Shown piece after piece: positions 30,717-36,833 of a stretch of 36,833 nt of DNA (positions are counted from its first letter, which is position 1; each line of letters opens with the position of its first letter). The stretch covers positions 1 through 36,833 of the forward strand of contig DFIS01000062.1 in assembly GCA_002372175.1 (NCBI GenBank), given 5' to 3'. This DNA is from Solobacterium sp. UBA3691 (GTDB lineage: Bacteria > Bacillota_I > Bacilli_A > Erysipelotrichales > Erysipelotrichaceae). The translations under genes were made by a program, and so were the position numbers. The notes below the pieces were generated by a model. It had not been told where the DNA came from and made no database searches. It was given only the letters and a program-made list of their open reading frames with translations.

Positions 30717-31160
30717 ATGGAACAGAGTTTTATTTCACGCGAACTGGTACAGCTGCATGTACCTGCAAAAAACTGGGAAGAAGCTATACGGATGTCAGCC
30801 GAACCGCTCGTACAGAACGGTATCTGTCTGCGTGAATATGTGGACGATATGGTTTTGAACGTTGTGGAGAACGGACCGTATATCGTTTTGACAGATCATC
30901 TGGCCCTGCCGCATGGCCGGGCAGAGAAAGGCGCTCTGCAGACCGCGGTCTCGGTGGGGATCCTCGAGACGCCGGTAGAATTCGGAAACAAGACAAATGA
31001 TCCGGTGAAAGTAGTTATATGCATGTCAGCACAGGCTGGCGACAAGTACATGGCCATGCTGGGACGGCTGGCTGCACTTTTAGAAGACCCTCAGGTAATT
31101 GAGGACTTGGCAAATGCTGCAGACACTGATAAAGTATTAGAGCTATTACAACATTTTTAA
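30717..31160 (+). CDS. PTS EIIA component, fructose/mannitol/ascorbate (type 2) class
   Basis: 147 residues, a single EIIA-2 domain. The core YIVLTDHLALPHGRAEKGA carries the phospho-accepting His66 in the LPHG motif. PVEFGNKTNDPVKVVICMSAQAGDKYMAMLGRLAALL is the following family block (the D.VK.VF.LaA.....H...L..L counterpart). It takes phosphate from HPr and passes it to the EIIB encoded 13 bases downstream. Text is nearest the ascorbate-type (UlaC-like) subgroup. Only a weak AAAGAG ribosome site precedes ATG 30717; TATAGT at 30692-30697 is a likely -10. No EIIC is present. Confidence 0.88.
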   Translation: MEQSFISRELVQLHVPAKNWEEAIRMSAEPLVQNGICLREYVDDMVLNVVENGPYIVLTDHLALPHGRAEKGALQTAVSVGILETPVEFGNKTNDPVKVVICMSAQAGDKYMAMLGRLAALLEDPQVIEDLANAADTDKVLELLQHF

Positions 31161-31173
31161 GGGGGTTAACGTT

Positions 31174-31464
31174 ATGAGATATAAAGCAATGGTCTGCTGT
31201 AAGGCAGGTATGGGATCGAGCATGTTCTTAAAGCTCAAGGCAGATCAGGTAATCAGTGAGAATTCACTCCCGATCAAAACAGTACACGGAAACATGGATA
31301 CACTGATCGATTTTGACGGTGATCTTGTTATTACAATGAGCGATCTGTGCGAAGATCTGCAGGGAAAGATGCCTTACGTGATCGGTATCGACAGAGTCGC
31401 AGACAAAAATGAAATGAAAGAGAAACTGACAAAGTTCCTCGATGACGTACTTTATGCGGTATAG
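31174..31464 (+). CDS. PTS EIIB component, ascorbate-type (UlaB-like)
   Basis: 96 residues, a lactose/ascorbate-type EIIB fold. The phosphocysteine loop is MVCCKAGMGSSMFLK, with Cys9 at the spacing C.....GSS seen in UlaB. The rest (GDLVITMSDLCEDLQGKMPYVIGIDRVADKNEM) follows the fold's pattern: strand, loop, strand giving the final regulatory part. Normally it phosphorylates the sugar carried by a membrane EIIC, but none is encoded nearby. Either the EIIC lies elsewhere, or the EIIA/EIIB pair has a regulatory role. AAGGGGG precedes ATG 31174. Confidence 0.88.
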   Translation: MRYKAMVCCKAGMGSSMFLKLKADQVISENSLPIKTVHGNMDTLIDFDGDLVITMSDLCEDLQGKMPYVIGIDRVADKNEMKEKLTKFLDDVLYAV

Positions 31465-31484
31465 TTTCCGCATTCGGAAAGTAT

Positions 31485-31682
31485 ATGCATAAACTACTGA
31501 TTCTGCAGCAGATGGTCCTCGCTTCCCGCAATCTGGATCTTTCTGCCTATCCTGAAGTAAGACAGTGCCTCGCAGATGCCGAAGCACTGCTTTTTCGCAG
31601 CAATGCCGATGAGCAGGAGATCACGGATATGATCCACAGCCTGTCGGATCATCTGAAGCAGGTAAGACGTGTTTTGAATTAG
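31485..31682 (+). CDS. Small unknown protein (65 aa) in the PTS operon
   Basis: Starts MHKLLILQQMVLASRNLDLSAYPEVRQC and ends LSDHLKQVRRVLN: an all-helical, soluble peptide with two amphipathic helices. GGAAAG lies ahead of ATG 31485. It starts 20 bases after the EIIB stop and ends nine bases before the acetyltransferase start, so it belongs to the operon. No family recognised. Confidence 0.65.
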   Translation: MHKLLILQQMVLASRNLDLSAYPEVRQCLADAEALLFRSNADEQEITDMIHSLSDHLKQVRRVLN

Positions 31683-31691
31683 AGGCATACG

Positions 31692-32507
31692 ATGGATAAT
31701 AAGAAAGTTGTACAGAATATCGTGACCAAGGACAGTCTCGTCCGTTCCCTGAGAGATCTGGGGGTAGAGACCGGCATGATCCTGGAGGTGCATTCCTCAC
31801 TGTCTTCTTTCGGTTTTGTCCTGGGCGGTGCCCGTACGGTCGTTGATGCCCTGCTTGAAGCAGTAGGAGAGGACGGTACGATCCTGATGCCTGTGCAGAC
31901 AGGTGACAATACCGATCCGAGTTCATGGGTCAGACCGCCGGTGGATCCCGCTTTCTGGAAACAGATCAGAGAAGAGATGCCTGCGTATGACGTCGGTATG
32001 ACCGATCTGCGCGGCATGGGTGATATAGCGGATAACTTCCGCCACCGTCCCGGTGTGATCTGTTCATCGCATCCTTCGCTGTCATATGCCGCATACGGCA
32101 GATATGCCAAGCTGCTGTGCAACCGCCAGTCGCTGCATTTCCCGCTTGCGGAGGAATCACCGACAGCGAGATTATATGAATTAAAAGGGCATGTGCTTCT
32201 GCTTGGTACGGATCTCACCACATGTACATGTCTGCATCTTGCGGAATACCGCACAGAGGCAAGACCGATCCATATCCAGGCTTCCAGCATACGCAGACCG
32301 GATGGCACAAAGGAATGGAAGAAATATCTCGATCTTGATCTTGACAGTTCAGATTTCGAGAAGTTCCGTCCTGCCTTCGAAAGTAAAGGCCTCCTGAAAG
32401 AGGCCATGATCGGTGACTGCAAAGCGACCTTCTTCGCTGCCAACGAAGCGATCGATGAAGCCATGCACTATTTTGAAAAAGAAACAATATACGATTTCTA
32501 CAGATAA
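31692..32507 (+). CDS. Aminoglycoside N3-acetyltransferase family (AAC(3)/YokD-like) protein
   Basis: 271 residues of the antibiotic N-acetyltransferase family, which transfer acetyl from acetyl-CoA to an amine. Motifs: EVHSSLSSFGFVLGGARTVVDALLEAVGEDGTILMP (about 30-65, the CoA-binding start), RPGVICSSHPSLSYAAYG (about 118-135) and HVLLLGTDLTTCTCLHLAEY (about 172-191) with the catalytic-region His. Length is normal. Many chromosomal members do not confer resistance and have unknown amine substrates, so resistance must not be assumed. AGAGG precedes ATG 31692. It is the last gene of the EIIA-EIIB operon; a hairpin inside the convergent gene may terminate it. Confidence 0.9.
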   Translation: MDNKKVVQNIVTKDSLVRSLRDLGVETGMILEVHSSLSSFGFVLGGARTVVDALLEAVGEDGTILMPVQTGDNTDPSSWVRPPVDPAFWKQIREEMPAYDVGMTDLRGMGDIADNFRHRPGVICSSHPSLSYAAYGRYAKLLCNRQSLHFPLAEESPTARLYELKGHVLLLGTDLTTCTCLHLAEYRTEARPIHIQASSIRRPDGTKEWKKYLDLDLDSSDFEKFRPAFESKGLLKEAMIGDCKATFFAANEAIDEAMHYFEKETIYDFYR

Positions 32508-32957
32508 CTACCACTGATGCTTCAGCCATGCTTCCGCAATATCGGAGGCGGCCTGAAGCATTTCTTTTTCTTCTGTCTCGGTAAATCTGCTGTACTCGGG
32601 AGAATCGAGGTCGATCTCGGCTACACACTGTCCATTGACGATGATGGGAACACAGAGCTCGCTGCAGCTGGCTGCATCACAGGCAATGTGATCCCGTCTC
32701 TCATGAACATTGTCCACGCGCTGTACAGCCATCTCTCTGTAGCAGGCACCGCACACACCGCTGTTGAAGGCGATATGCGTACAGGCAACTTTGCCCTGGA
32801 ACGGTCCCAGCACCAGTTCGCCGTTTTTGACCAGGTAGAATCCTGCCCAGTTCAGTCTGTCGTATACTTCGTTGATGCATGCACTGACGTTTCCCAGTGC
32901 GGCGATCATATCCGGTTCTTCCAGAAGACCGCGAATCATTTCATTGATCATACTCAT
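32508..32957 (-). CDS. msrC: Free methionine-(R)-sulfoxide reductase (GAF-domain fRMsr)
   Basis: 149 residues forming one GAF domain, which repairs free methionine-R-sulfoxide. Signature LVLGPFQGKVACTHIAFNSGVCGACYREM.. then DHIACDAASCSELCVPI. The three catalytic Cys are 59, 69 and 93, with spacings (10 and 24) identical to E. coli fRMsr; extra Cys at 72, 98 and 102 are unusual. The stop abuts the stop of the AAC(3) gene with no gap. No ribosome site precedes the ATG. TGATACAAT on the minus strand ends six bases before it, suggesting a leaderless mRNA. It diverges from the TPP-riboswitch transcript. Confidence 0.92.
   Translation of the reverse strand: MSMINEMIRGLLEEPDMIAALGNVSACINEVYDRLNWAGFYLVKNGELVLGPFQGKVACTHIAFNSGVCGACYREMAVQRVDNVHERRDHIACDAASCSELCVPIIVNGQCVAEIDLDSPEYSRFTETEEKEMLQAASDIAEAWLKHQW
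32517..32571 (+). terminator. Possible terminator of the PTS-AAC(3) operon inside the msrC coding sequence
   Basis: Nine-base perfect stem ATGCTTCAG (32517-32525) / CTGAAGCAT (32553-32561) with an inner stem around CTTCCG/CGGAGG, followed by TTCTTTTTCTTCT. It lies ten bases after the AAC(3) stop, on the strand opposite to the msrC 3' end. Confidence 0.5.
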
Positions 32958-32963
32958 GACCGT

Positions 32964-32972
32964 ATTGTATCA
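32964..32972 (-). promoter_or_regulatory. Extended -10 promoter of msrC
   Basis: TGATACAAT on the minus strand, ending six bases before the msrC ATG. It overlaps the -35 of the opposing thiT promoter. Confidence 0.55.
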
Positions 32973-32992
32973 CGAAACAGAAAGTGTATAAT
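32965..32992 (+). promoter_or_regulatory. Promoter of the TPP-riboswitch/thiT transcript
   Basis: TTGTAT (32965-32970), 16 bases, TATAAT (32987-32992). Transcription would begin at about 33000, right at the aptamer. Confidence 0.7.
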
Positions 32993-33001
32993 AATTCTTG
33001 T

Positions 33002-33072
33002 GAACAGGGGTGTGCTTGGCACTGAGAAATACCCTTATCACCTGATCTAGGTAAAGCTAGCGTAGGGAGTTC
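33002..33072 (+). ncRNA. TPP (thiamine pyrophosphate) riboswitch aptamer
   Basis: Conserved TPP-aptamer segments are all present: AGGGGTG near the 5' side, CACTGAGAAATACCCTT, ACCTGATCTAGGTAA and GCTAGCGTAGGGA. P1 is GAAC (33002-33005) with GTTC (33069-33072). It binds thiamine pyrophosphate and lowers expression of the thiamine transporter gene just downstream. Confidence 0.95.
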
Positions 33073-33112
33073 CGGCAAGATTCCTTACGCCTCGAAATTG
33101 GAGGTGTTTTTT
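33060..33112 (+). terminator. Riboswitch expression platform: attenuator holding the thiT ribosome site
   Basis: Terminator stem ACGCCTC (33087-33093) / GAGGTGT (33101-33107), followed by TTTTT. The competing antiterminator pairs GCGTAGGGA (33060-33068, part of the aptamer) with TTCCTTACGC (33081-33090). With TPP bound, the aptamer keeps its 3' strand and the terminator forms. Its 3' arm also contains the thiT ribosome site GGAGG, so transcription and translation could both be shut off. Confidence 0.75.
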
Positions 33113-33113
33113 A

Positions 33114-33653
33114 ATGGGAAAGCAGAATTCGATCAGACAACTTGTATACATGGCAATGTATCTTGCACTATTCTTCGTCTTTGACTGGCTGAGCAATCAG
33201 CTGCCGATCTTCAAGATGCCTAACGGCGGAACGCTGGGTCTGGGTGTGATCCCGCTGATCCTGGCTTCGTATCACCTGGGCTGGCAGAAAGGTCTTGCGG
33301 TAGCACTTCTTTCGGTCGTACTGCAGTTCATGACCGGACAGATCTATGTTGTTCAGAACAGTGATGGTTTCAATATTTTCCAGATCATCCTGCAGTTTTT
33401 GATGGAATATCCGATCGCTTTCGGTGTCTACGGACTGAGCTCACTGTTTCCTACAAAAGGAAAGTTCTATACAGGTGTTGCCGTAACCAACCTGATCCGT
33501 CTCGCCCTGCATGTGATCGCCGGTCATATCTACTGGGCTACACCCTGGTGGGGCAGCTTCACATACAACGCCTGGTATATGATCCCGACGATGATCCTGG
33601 GCCTTGTACTGATGCCGCTGATCGTGCCGAGACTCAGCTCGTATATCAAGTAA
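33114..33653 (+). CDS. thiT: ThiT, thiamine-specific S component of an ECF transporter
   Basis: 179 residues, six membrane helices. The family text is clear: LFFVFDWLSNQLPIFKMPNGGTLGLGVIPLILASYHLGWQKG near the N-terminus, and in the second half MEYPIAFGVYGLSSLF, HVIAGHIYWATPWWGSFTYNAWYMIP, where the Trp, Tyr, His and Asn residues line the thiamine pocket. ThiT binds thiamine and uses the shared ECF module (EcfA, A', T), encoded elsewhere. Start ATG 33114 follows GGAGG in the attenuator. Control by the TPP riboswitch upstream confirms the role. A terminator follows. Confidence 0.96.
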   Translation: MGKQNSIRQLVYMAMYLALFFVFDWLSNQLPIFKMPNGGTLGLGVIPLILASYHLGWQKGLAVALLSVVLQFMTGQIYVVQNSDGFNIFQIILQFLMEYPIAFGVYGLSSLFPTKGKFYTGVAVTNLIRLALHVIAGHIYWATPWWGSFTYNAWYMIPTMILGLVLMPLIVPRLSSYIK

Positions 33654-33655
33654 AC

Positions 33656-33686
33656 AAAAAAACGCAAATACATTTTTGCGTTTTTA
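33656..33686 (+). terminator. Terminator of thiT
   Basis: Stem AAAAACGCAAA (33658-33668) / TTTGCGTTTTT (33675-33685) with loop TACATT, A-rich before and T-rich after. Confidence 0.85.
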
Positions 33687-33701
33687 TTATGCAGTAGTAA
33701 A

Positions 33702-34244
33702 ATGAGTAACGTGAGACCTGAACCCGGAACAGAAGTTTATATCCAGAGCTTCAAACATAACGGATCGCTGCACCGTACCTGGTGCAAGGGTTTTGTCGTG
33801 GAAGCTACCGAGGACAGATATATCATCATTACCAATAAAGCATGGGTGATCGAGGCTGACGGCAGAAAGTGGATCACCAGGGAACCGGCAGTATGTTTCT
33901 TCTGGAAGAACAGGTGGTTCAACGTGATCTCGATGATCCGCAAGGGCGGTATCTATTATTACTGCAATCTGGCATCACCCAGTCTCTATGACGGGGAAGC
34001 AGTGAAGTATATCGACTATGATCTTGATGTCAAGCTCTATCCCGATCATTCGTATCAGATCCTCGATGAGAATGAATACGAGATGCACAGAAAGCAGATG
34101 AGGTATCCGGAAACGATCACCGGTATCATTGATGAGCAGATGAAAGAACTGCTGGCAATGATGGAGAATGAGAAGGATCCGTTCAACGGAGAGTGCATAG
34201 AATACTACTACAGGATGTACCAGAGAATGGCAGACGAGAGATAA
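33702..34244 (+). CDS. DUF402 family nucleoside tri-/diphosphate phosphatase-like protein
   Basis: 180 residues of the DUF402 (Ntdp, former UPF0374) group. Characteristic text: REPAVCFFWKNRWFNVISMIR, then YYYCNLASPSLYDGEAVKYIDYDLDVKLYPDHSYQILDENEYE (about 85-127). The Asn, Asp and Glu residues in it form the Mg-binding site of the Staphylococcus homologue, which hydrolyses nucleoside tri- and diphosphates. The C-terminus is a long helix. The ATG at 33702 lies 16 bases after the thiT terminator and has no ribosome site, so translation may start on a very short leader. The butyrate kinase gene follows after one base. Confidence 0.88.
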   Translation: MSNVRPEPGTEVYIQSFKHNGSLHRTWCKGFVVEATEDRYIIITNKAWVIEADGRKWITREPAVCFFWKNRWFNVISMIRKGGIYYYCNLASPSLYDGEAVKYIDYDLDVKLYPDHSYQILDENEYEMHRKQMRYPETITGIIDEQMKELLAMMENEKDPFNGECIEYYYRMYQRMADER

Positions 34245-34245
34245 C

Positions 34246-35349
34246 ATGGCAAAGATATTTGTGATCAATCCCGGGTCAACATCGACCAAACTGGCATTAT
34301 ACGAGGACAGTACAGAACTGTTCAACGATGATATTTTTCATGATTCAAGCGAACTGCTGAAGTTTCCGACGATCAACGATCAGCTGCCTTTCCGCATGCA
34401 TGTGCTGGAGAGCTTTCTGCAGGAGCACGGGATCGATCTTGCCGGTGTTGATGCGACAGTCGGCAGGGGAGGCGGCTGTATGCCGATCCTCGGCGGTACA
34501 TACCGTGTCAATGAACAGCTGCTGGATGACACAAGAAACTATGTCGGCGGTCTTTATCACAGCTCAATGCTTGGTGTGCAGATGGCTGCCGAAATACAGA
34601 AGAAATACGGCGGGGAAGTGCTGATGGTCGATCCGCCGGTCGTGGATGAGCTGCAGGATCTGGCACGCATCACCGGTGTGAAGGGGATCTACCGCAAGGC
34701 GATCTCGCATGCCCTGAATCTGAAGGAGACAGCCCGCAGACACTGTGCTTCACTTGGTGTGAAGTATGAGGACAGCAGACTGATCGTATGCCATATTGAC
34801 GGCGGTATCAGCGTGACTGCGCATGTGAACGGCAGGATGATCGACGGCAATGATGCCGGCGGCGGTGAAGGACCGTTTACACCTACCCGTATGGGAAACA
34901 TGGCCGTGACCGATGTGCTGAACAGACTTTCTGACAGAAGTCCGAAACAGATACGCGATCTCTGTTCGCAGGCAGGCGGTCTCAGCAGTCACTTCGGCAC
35001 GTCCAACTCCGATCTTCTGCATCAGCGCATGGAAGACGGTGATCAGGAGGTCAGGATGGTCTGGCAGGCCATGATCTATCAGGTATGCCGGTATATCGGT
35101 GCCATGAGTGCTGTTCTGAAAGGAAAAGTGGATGGTATCGTGCTGACCGGGGGACTGATGAGGTTTGCGGATGTCGGTGATATAATCAGGGAATACTGCG
35201 GATGGATCGCACCGGTGTATATCTATCCCGGCGAAGTTGAGATGAGTGCGATGGCGATGGCTGCCCTCAGAGTTCTTTCCGGTACGGAAGAACCTCTGGA
35301 ATATACCGGTGAACCGGCCTGGAAAGGCTTTGCCTGGGATCATCAATAA
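34246..35349 (+). CDS. buk: Butyrate kinase family (acetokinase superfamily)
   Basis: 367 residues. The start IFVINPGSTSTKLALYED is the phosphate-binding loop of acetate/butyrate kinases, and GRGGGCMPILGGTYRVNEQL, CHIDGGISVTAHVNGRMIDGNDAGGGEGPFTPTR and IVLTGGLMRF follow in the right order. Butyrate kinase makes butyrate and ATP from butyryl phosphate. The usual partner Ptb is not in the window, and branched-chain acids are also possible substrates. It starts one base after the stop of the DUF402 gene and is followed by a terminator, so the two form an operon. Confidence 0.92.
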   Translation: MAKIFVINPGSTSTKLALYEDSTELFNDDIFHDSSELLKFPTINDQLPFRMHVLESFLQEHGIDLAGVDATVGRGGGCMPILGGTYRVNEQLLDDTRNYVGGLYHSSMLGVQMAAEIQKKYGGEVLMVDPPVVDELQDLARITGVKGIYRKAISHALNLKETARRHCASLGVKYEDSRLIVCHIDGGISVTAHVNGRMIDGNDAGGGEGPFTPTRMGNMAVTDVLNRLSDRSPKQIRDLCSQAGGLSSHFGTSNSDLLHQRMEDGDQEVRMVWQAMIYQVCRYIGAMSAVLKGKVDGIVLTGGLMRFADVGDIIREYCGWIAPVYIYPGEVEMSAMAMAALRVLSGTEEPLEYTGEPAWKGFAWDHQ

Positions 35350-35355
35350 GAATAC

Positions 35356-35383
35356 AGACAGAGTTTGCGGACTCTGTTTTTCT
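35356..35383 (+). terminator. Terminator of the DUF402-buk operon
   Basis: Perfect stem ACAGAGT (35358-35364) / ACTCTGT (35371-35377), loop TTGCGG, then TTTTTC. Confidence 0.85.
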
Positions 35384-35389
35384 TTAACG

Positions 35390-35398
35390 TGATAAAAT
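35390..35398 (+). promoter_or_regulatory. Extended -10 promoter of the DUF2974 gene
   Basis: TGATAAAAT 21 bases before ATG 35419, just past a terminator. Confidence 0.5.
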
Positions 35399-35418
35399 GA
35401 CGTTGACGGAGCATGACG

Positions 35419-36519
35419 ATGAAGAATACGGGACTGCGTGATTATCTGACCTGGCGCGGTGATCTGCCGATCTCGGCGGATGGTTTTCACGATGCCGATA
35501 ATGTGATCCTGTGCGAGCTTGCGTATGTCGATCTGATGCCTGTTCTTGGTGTCGACGGAAAGATAGAGATGACGCTGCGTCAGTGCGGAGAGATCATTGA
35601 ATCCGGAGATATGTACAATCTGAAGACGCTGACCGGAGGCCAGGAAGACTTTTTCAGGCAGGCCTGTGCTTCCAGACGTTTCGGTGAGCTGACCGTCAGA
35701 CAGTATAGTGAGATACTGGATTCAGAAAAGAATCTGCAGTTTGCGGCTGTGGAATTTGTCCTCGACAGCCGTACTTCGTATATCGCTTACCGCGGTACGG
35801 ATAATACGCTTGTGGGCTGGAAGGAAGACTTCATGATGTCGTTTACCCGCATCAGCGGACAGTCCGCAGCAGCCGGCTATCTGCGCAGGGTTATCCGTCC
35901 TTTCCGCAAGTATTACGTCGGCGGTCATTCCAAGGGCGGCAATCTGGCGCTCTATGCCTGTGCCCACCTGCCTGCGAAACTGCATTCACGTATCCTGAGG
36001 ATCTACAACAACGACGGTCCCGGCTTCAGTCCCGACCGCTTTGATCTGACCATGTTTGAACCGTTTAAAGACCGTATCGTTCATCTGCTTCCGGGCTTTT
36101 CGATCGTCGGCAGGATCTTTGAACTGGAGCTCGGGGAGAGAAGGGTCGTAGCCAGTGCCGAAAGCGGTCTGGTCCAGCATGATCTGATCAACTGGCAGGT
36201 CAGCGGTCCCGAGATGATCTATCTTTCGCAGAACGAAGATGTCAGTATCTGGATGAGTGAAGCCATCGATACCTGGCTTGAGAAGATCTCGGAGAATGAA
36301 CGCAGACACTTCGTCGATGAGCTCTTTGAGATCCTTTCGGCAGGCGGTGCCTTCACGGTGCAGGAGATCACCGGCAAGGGCTTTATCAAGGTCCTTTCGG
36401 CTGCAGCAGGTGGCAGTGAGCTCTCAAGGCGTCTTGTCAAGGAACTGGCAGAAACGATGATCCGCACCGGTTCCGAACAGATCAGCGCAAACAATGAACG
36501 AAAAGAAAATAATGATTGA
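35419..36519 (+). CDS. DUF2974 (Mbeg1-like) alpha/beta-hydrolase, probable lipase/esterase
   Basis: 366 residues. The region YYVGGHSKGGNLALYAC (about 175-190) is the nucleophile elbow G-H-S-K-G with Ser as catalytic residue. FVLDSRTSYIAYRGTDNTLVGWKEDFMMSF upstream (about 115-145) is the lipase-3-like YRGTD block, and YNNDGPGF follows. This order is the DUF2974 family, common in Bacillota, cytoplasmic, of unknown substrate. ACGGAG lies eight bases before ATG 35419; ATG 35413 is too close to it. A terminator and an extended -10 lie upstream. The rplM promoter overlaps its stop. Confidence 0.88.
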   Translation: MKNTGLRDYLTWRGDLPISADGFHDADNVILCELAYVDLMPVLGVDGKIEMTLRQCGEIIESGDMYNLKTLTGGQEDFFRQACASRRFGELTVRQYSEILDSEKNLQFAAVEFVLDSRTSYIAYRGTDNTLVGWKEDFMMSFTRISGQSAAAGYLRRVIRPFRKYYVGGHSKGGNLALYACAHLPAKLHSRILRIYNNDGPGFSPDRFDLTMFEPFKDRIVHLLPGFSIVGRIFELELGERRVVASAESGLVQHDLINWQVSGPEMIYLSQNEDVSIWMSEAIDTWLEKISENERRHFVDELFEILSAGGAFTVQEITGKGFIKVLSAAAGGSELSRRLVKELAETMIRTGSEQISANNERKENND

Positions 36520-36544
36520 CGAAAGAGTGTCAAAATAATAGAAT
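36516..36544 (+). promoter_or_regulatory. Promoter of rplM
   Basis: TTGACG (36516-36521), exactly 17 bases, TAGAAT (36539-36544). The -35 overlaps the stop codon of the preceding gene. Confidence 0.75.
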
Positions 36545-36550
36545 GGTAAA

Positions 36551-36600
36551 CGGCAATCTGCCGAATGTAGCCCCGGAAACTACATATGGAGGATTAAGTA
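36551..36600 (+). ncRNA. Structured leader of rplM (L13-leader candidate)
   Basis: Two hairpins lie between the promoter and the ribosome site: CGGCA-ATC-TGCCG (36551-36563) and ATGTAG (36565-36570) / CTACAT (36580-36585) with loop CCCCGGAAA. GGAGG (36588-36592) follows. Bacillota have an autoregulatory L13 leader at this place; that this is a member is inferred from position and two-hairpin form. Confidence 0.6.
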
Positions 36601-36603
36601 AAT

Positions 36604-36833
36604 ATGCGTCAGACAACGATGGCCAAACCGGCTGAAGTCGTCCGTCAGTGGTATGTCGTAGATGCGGCAGGTCAGACACTGGGAAGACTGGCAGCGGAAG
36701 TAGCTACAGTATTAAGAGGTAAGCATAAACCTACGTTTACACCGAACGTTGACTGCGGTGACTATGTGATCGTCATCAACGCCGATAAGATCCAGATCAC
36801 GGGTGATCAGGATGCGAAGAAGTTCTACTTCTC
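36604..36833 (+). CDS. rplM: Ribosomal protein L13, N-terminal part (runs off the window)
   Basis: The first 76 residues are visible: MRQTTMAKPAEVVRQWYVVDA, then GQTLGRLAAEVATVLRGKHKPTFTPNVDCGDYVIVINADKIQITG, which is the conserved start of bacterial L13, a large-subunit assembly protein. The ribosome site GGAGG lies eleven bases before the ATG. By known gene order rpsI (S9) should follow beyond the window. The gene is complete at its start and cut by the window edge. Confidence 0.97.
   Translation, partial: MRQTTMAKPAEVVRQWYVVDAAGQTLGRLAAEVATVLRGKHKPTFTPNVDCGDYVIVINADKIQITGDQDAKKFYF

Noticed and set aside
31692..32507. Labelling the AAC(3)-family gene as an antibiotic resistance gene
   Set aside because: Family membership alone does not show resistance; many chromosomal members have other substrates, and the operon context is PTS-like.
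34750..35490. 246-codon minus-strand frame over butyrate kinase
   Set aside because: Shadow of a clearly coding plus-strand gene; it also runs through a terminator.
1..36833. CRISPR arrays, tRNA or rRNA genes
   Set aside because: No regularly spaced repeats, no cloverleaf with TTCGA-type loop and no rRNA blocks were found by reading; a covariance search would be needed to exclude a tRNA fully.

Overview
The window looks like a chromosomal segment of an anaerobic, gut-type Bacillota, most likely near the Erysipelotrichia or Clostridia (inference from gene content; no rRNA is present). Strong GGAGG-type ribosome sites, many lipoproteins with a lipobox, a TPP-riboswitch ThiT, a rubrerythrin, a membrane pyrophosphatase, butyrate kinase, PTS proteins and an rplM with a structured leader all fit. 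Base composition is about half G+C by eye, except for a visibly AT-rich patch at about 13640-15500.

Layout. 1-411: right end of an IS200/IS605-type element (TnpB 3' end, omega-RNA, terminal hairpin) abutting a broken membrane-protein gene. 470-6460: a large unknown helical protein (-), then a + run of a small protein, a macrodomain ADP-ribose hydrolase, two lipoproteins, a peptide-deformylase-like protein, an HTH regulator fused to an alarmone-hydrolase-like HD domain, and small unknowns. 6461-9475 (-): Sel1-repeat protein, PARG-like protein and a GPH-type transporter. 9605-12280 (+): flavin-reductase-like protein, DUF1294 protein and MATE exporter. 12338-13601: an unknown protein and a lipoprotein.

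13640-17420 is the most unusual part. An AT-rich two-gene membrane operon (unknown membrane protein plus DUF4230 protein) is followed by a serpin gene and a coiled-coil membrane protein. Both operons begin with nearly the same promoter: TTGACT, a 20-base spacer holding a GTTCCC/GGGAAC-type dyad, then a TA..AT -10. This is the architecture of MerR-family promoters, so the two operons are probably one regulon controlled from outside the window.

17526-26029: small membrane proteins, a LUD protein, K+-dependent-type membrane pyrophosphatase, a MYG1-family protein, an unknown protein, a Cys/His-rich MarR regulator with a clear operator array, a HIRAN protein and a rubrerythrin with two rubredoxin-like ends. 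26060-30230: an E2-like acyltransferase translationally coupled to an acyl-CoA ligase (-), divergent from a cytoplasmic 5'-nucleotidase-like enzyme (+) across a perfect 7-base dyad. 30261-32957: DtxR/MntR-type regulator (-), then PTS EIIA, EIIB, a 65-residue protein and an AAC(3)-family acetyltransferase (+), meeting a free-methionine-sulfoxide reductase (-). 33002-36833: TPP riboswitch and thiT, DUF402 phosphatase-like protein, butyrate kinase, an alpha/beta-hydrolase of the DUF2974 type, and the start of rplM with its leader.

No CRISPR array, rRNA, tRNA or prophage was seen. No search could be run: family names rest on recognised motifs and should be read with the confidence given.
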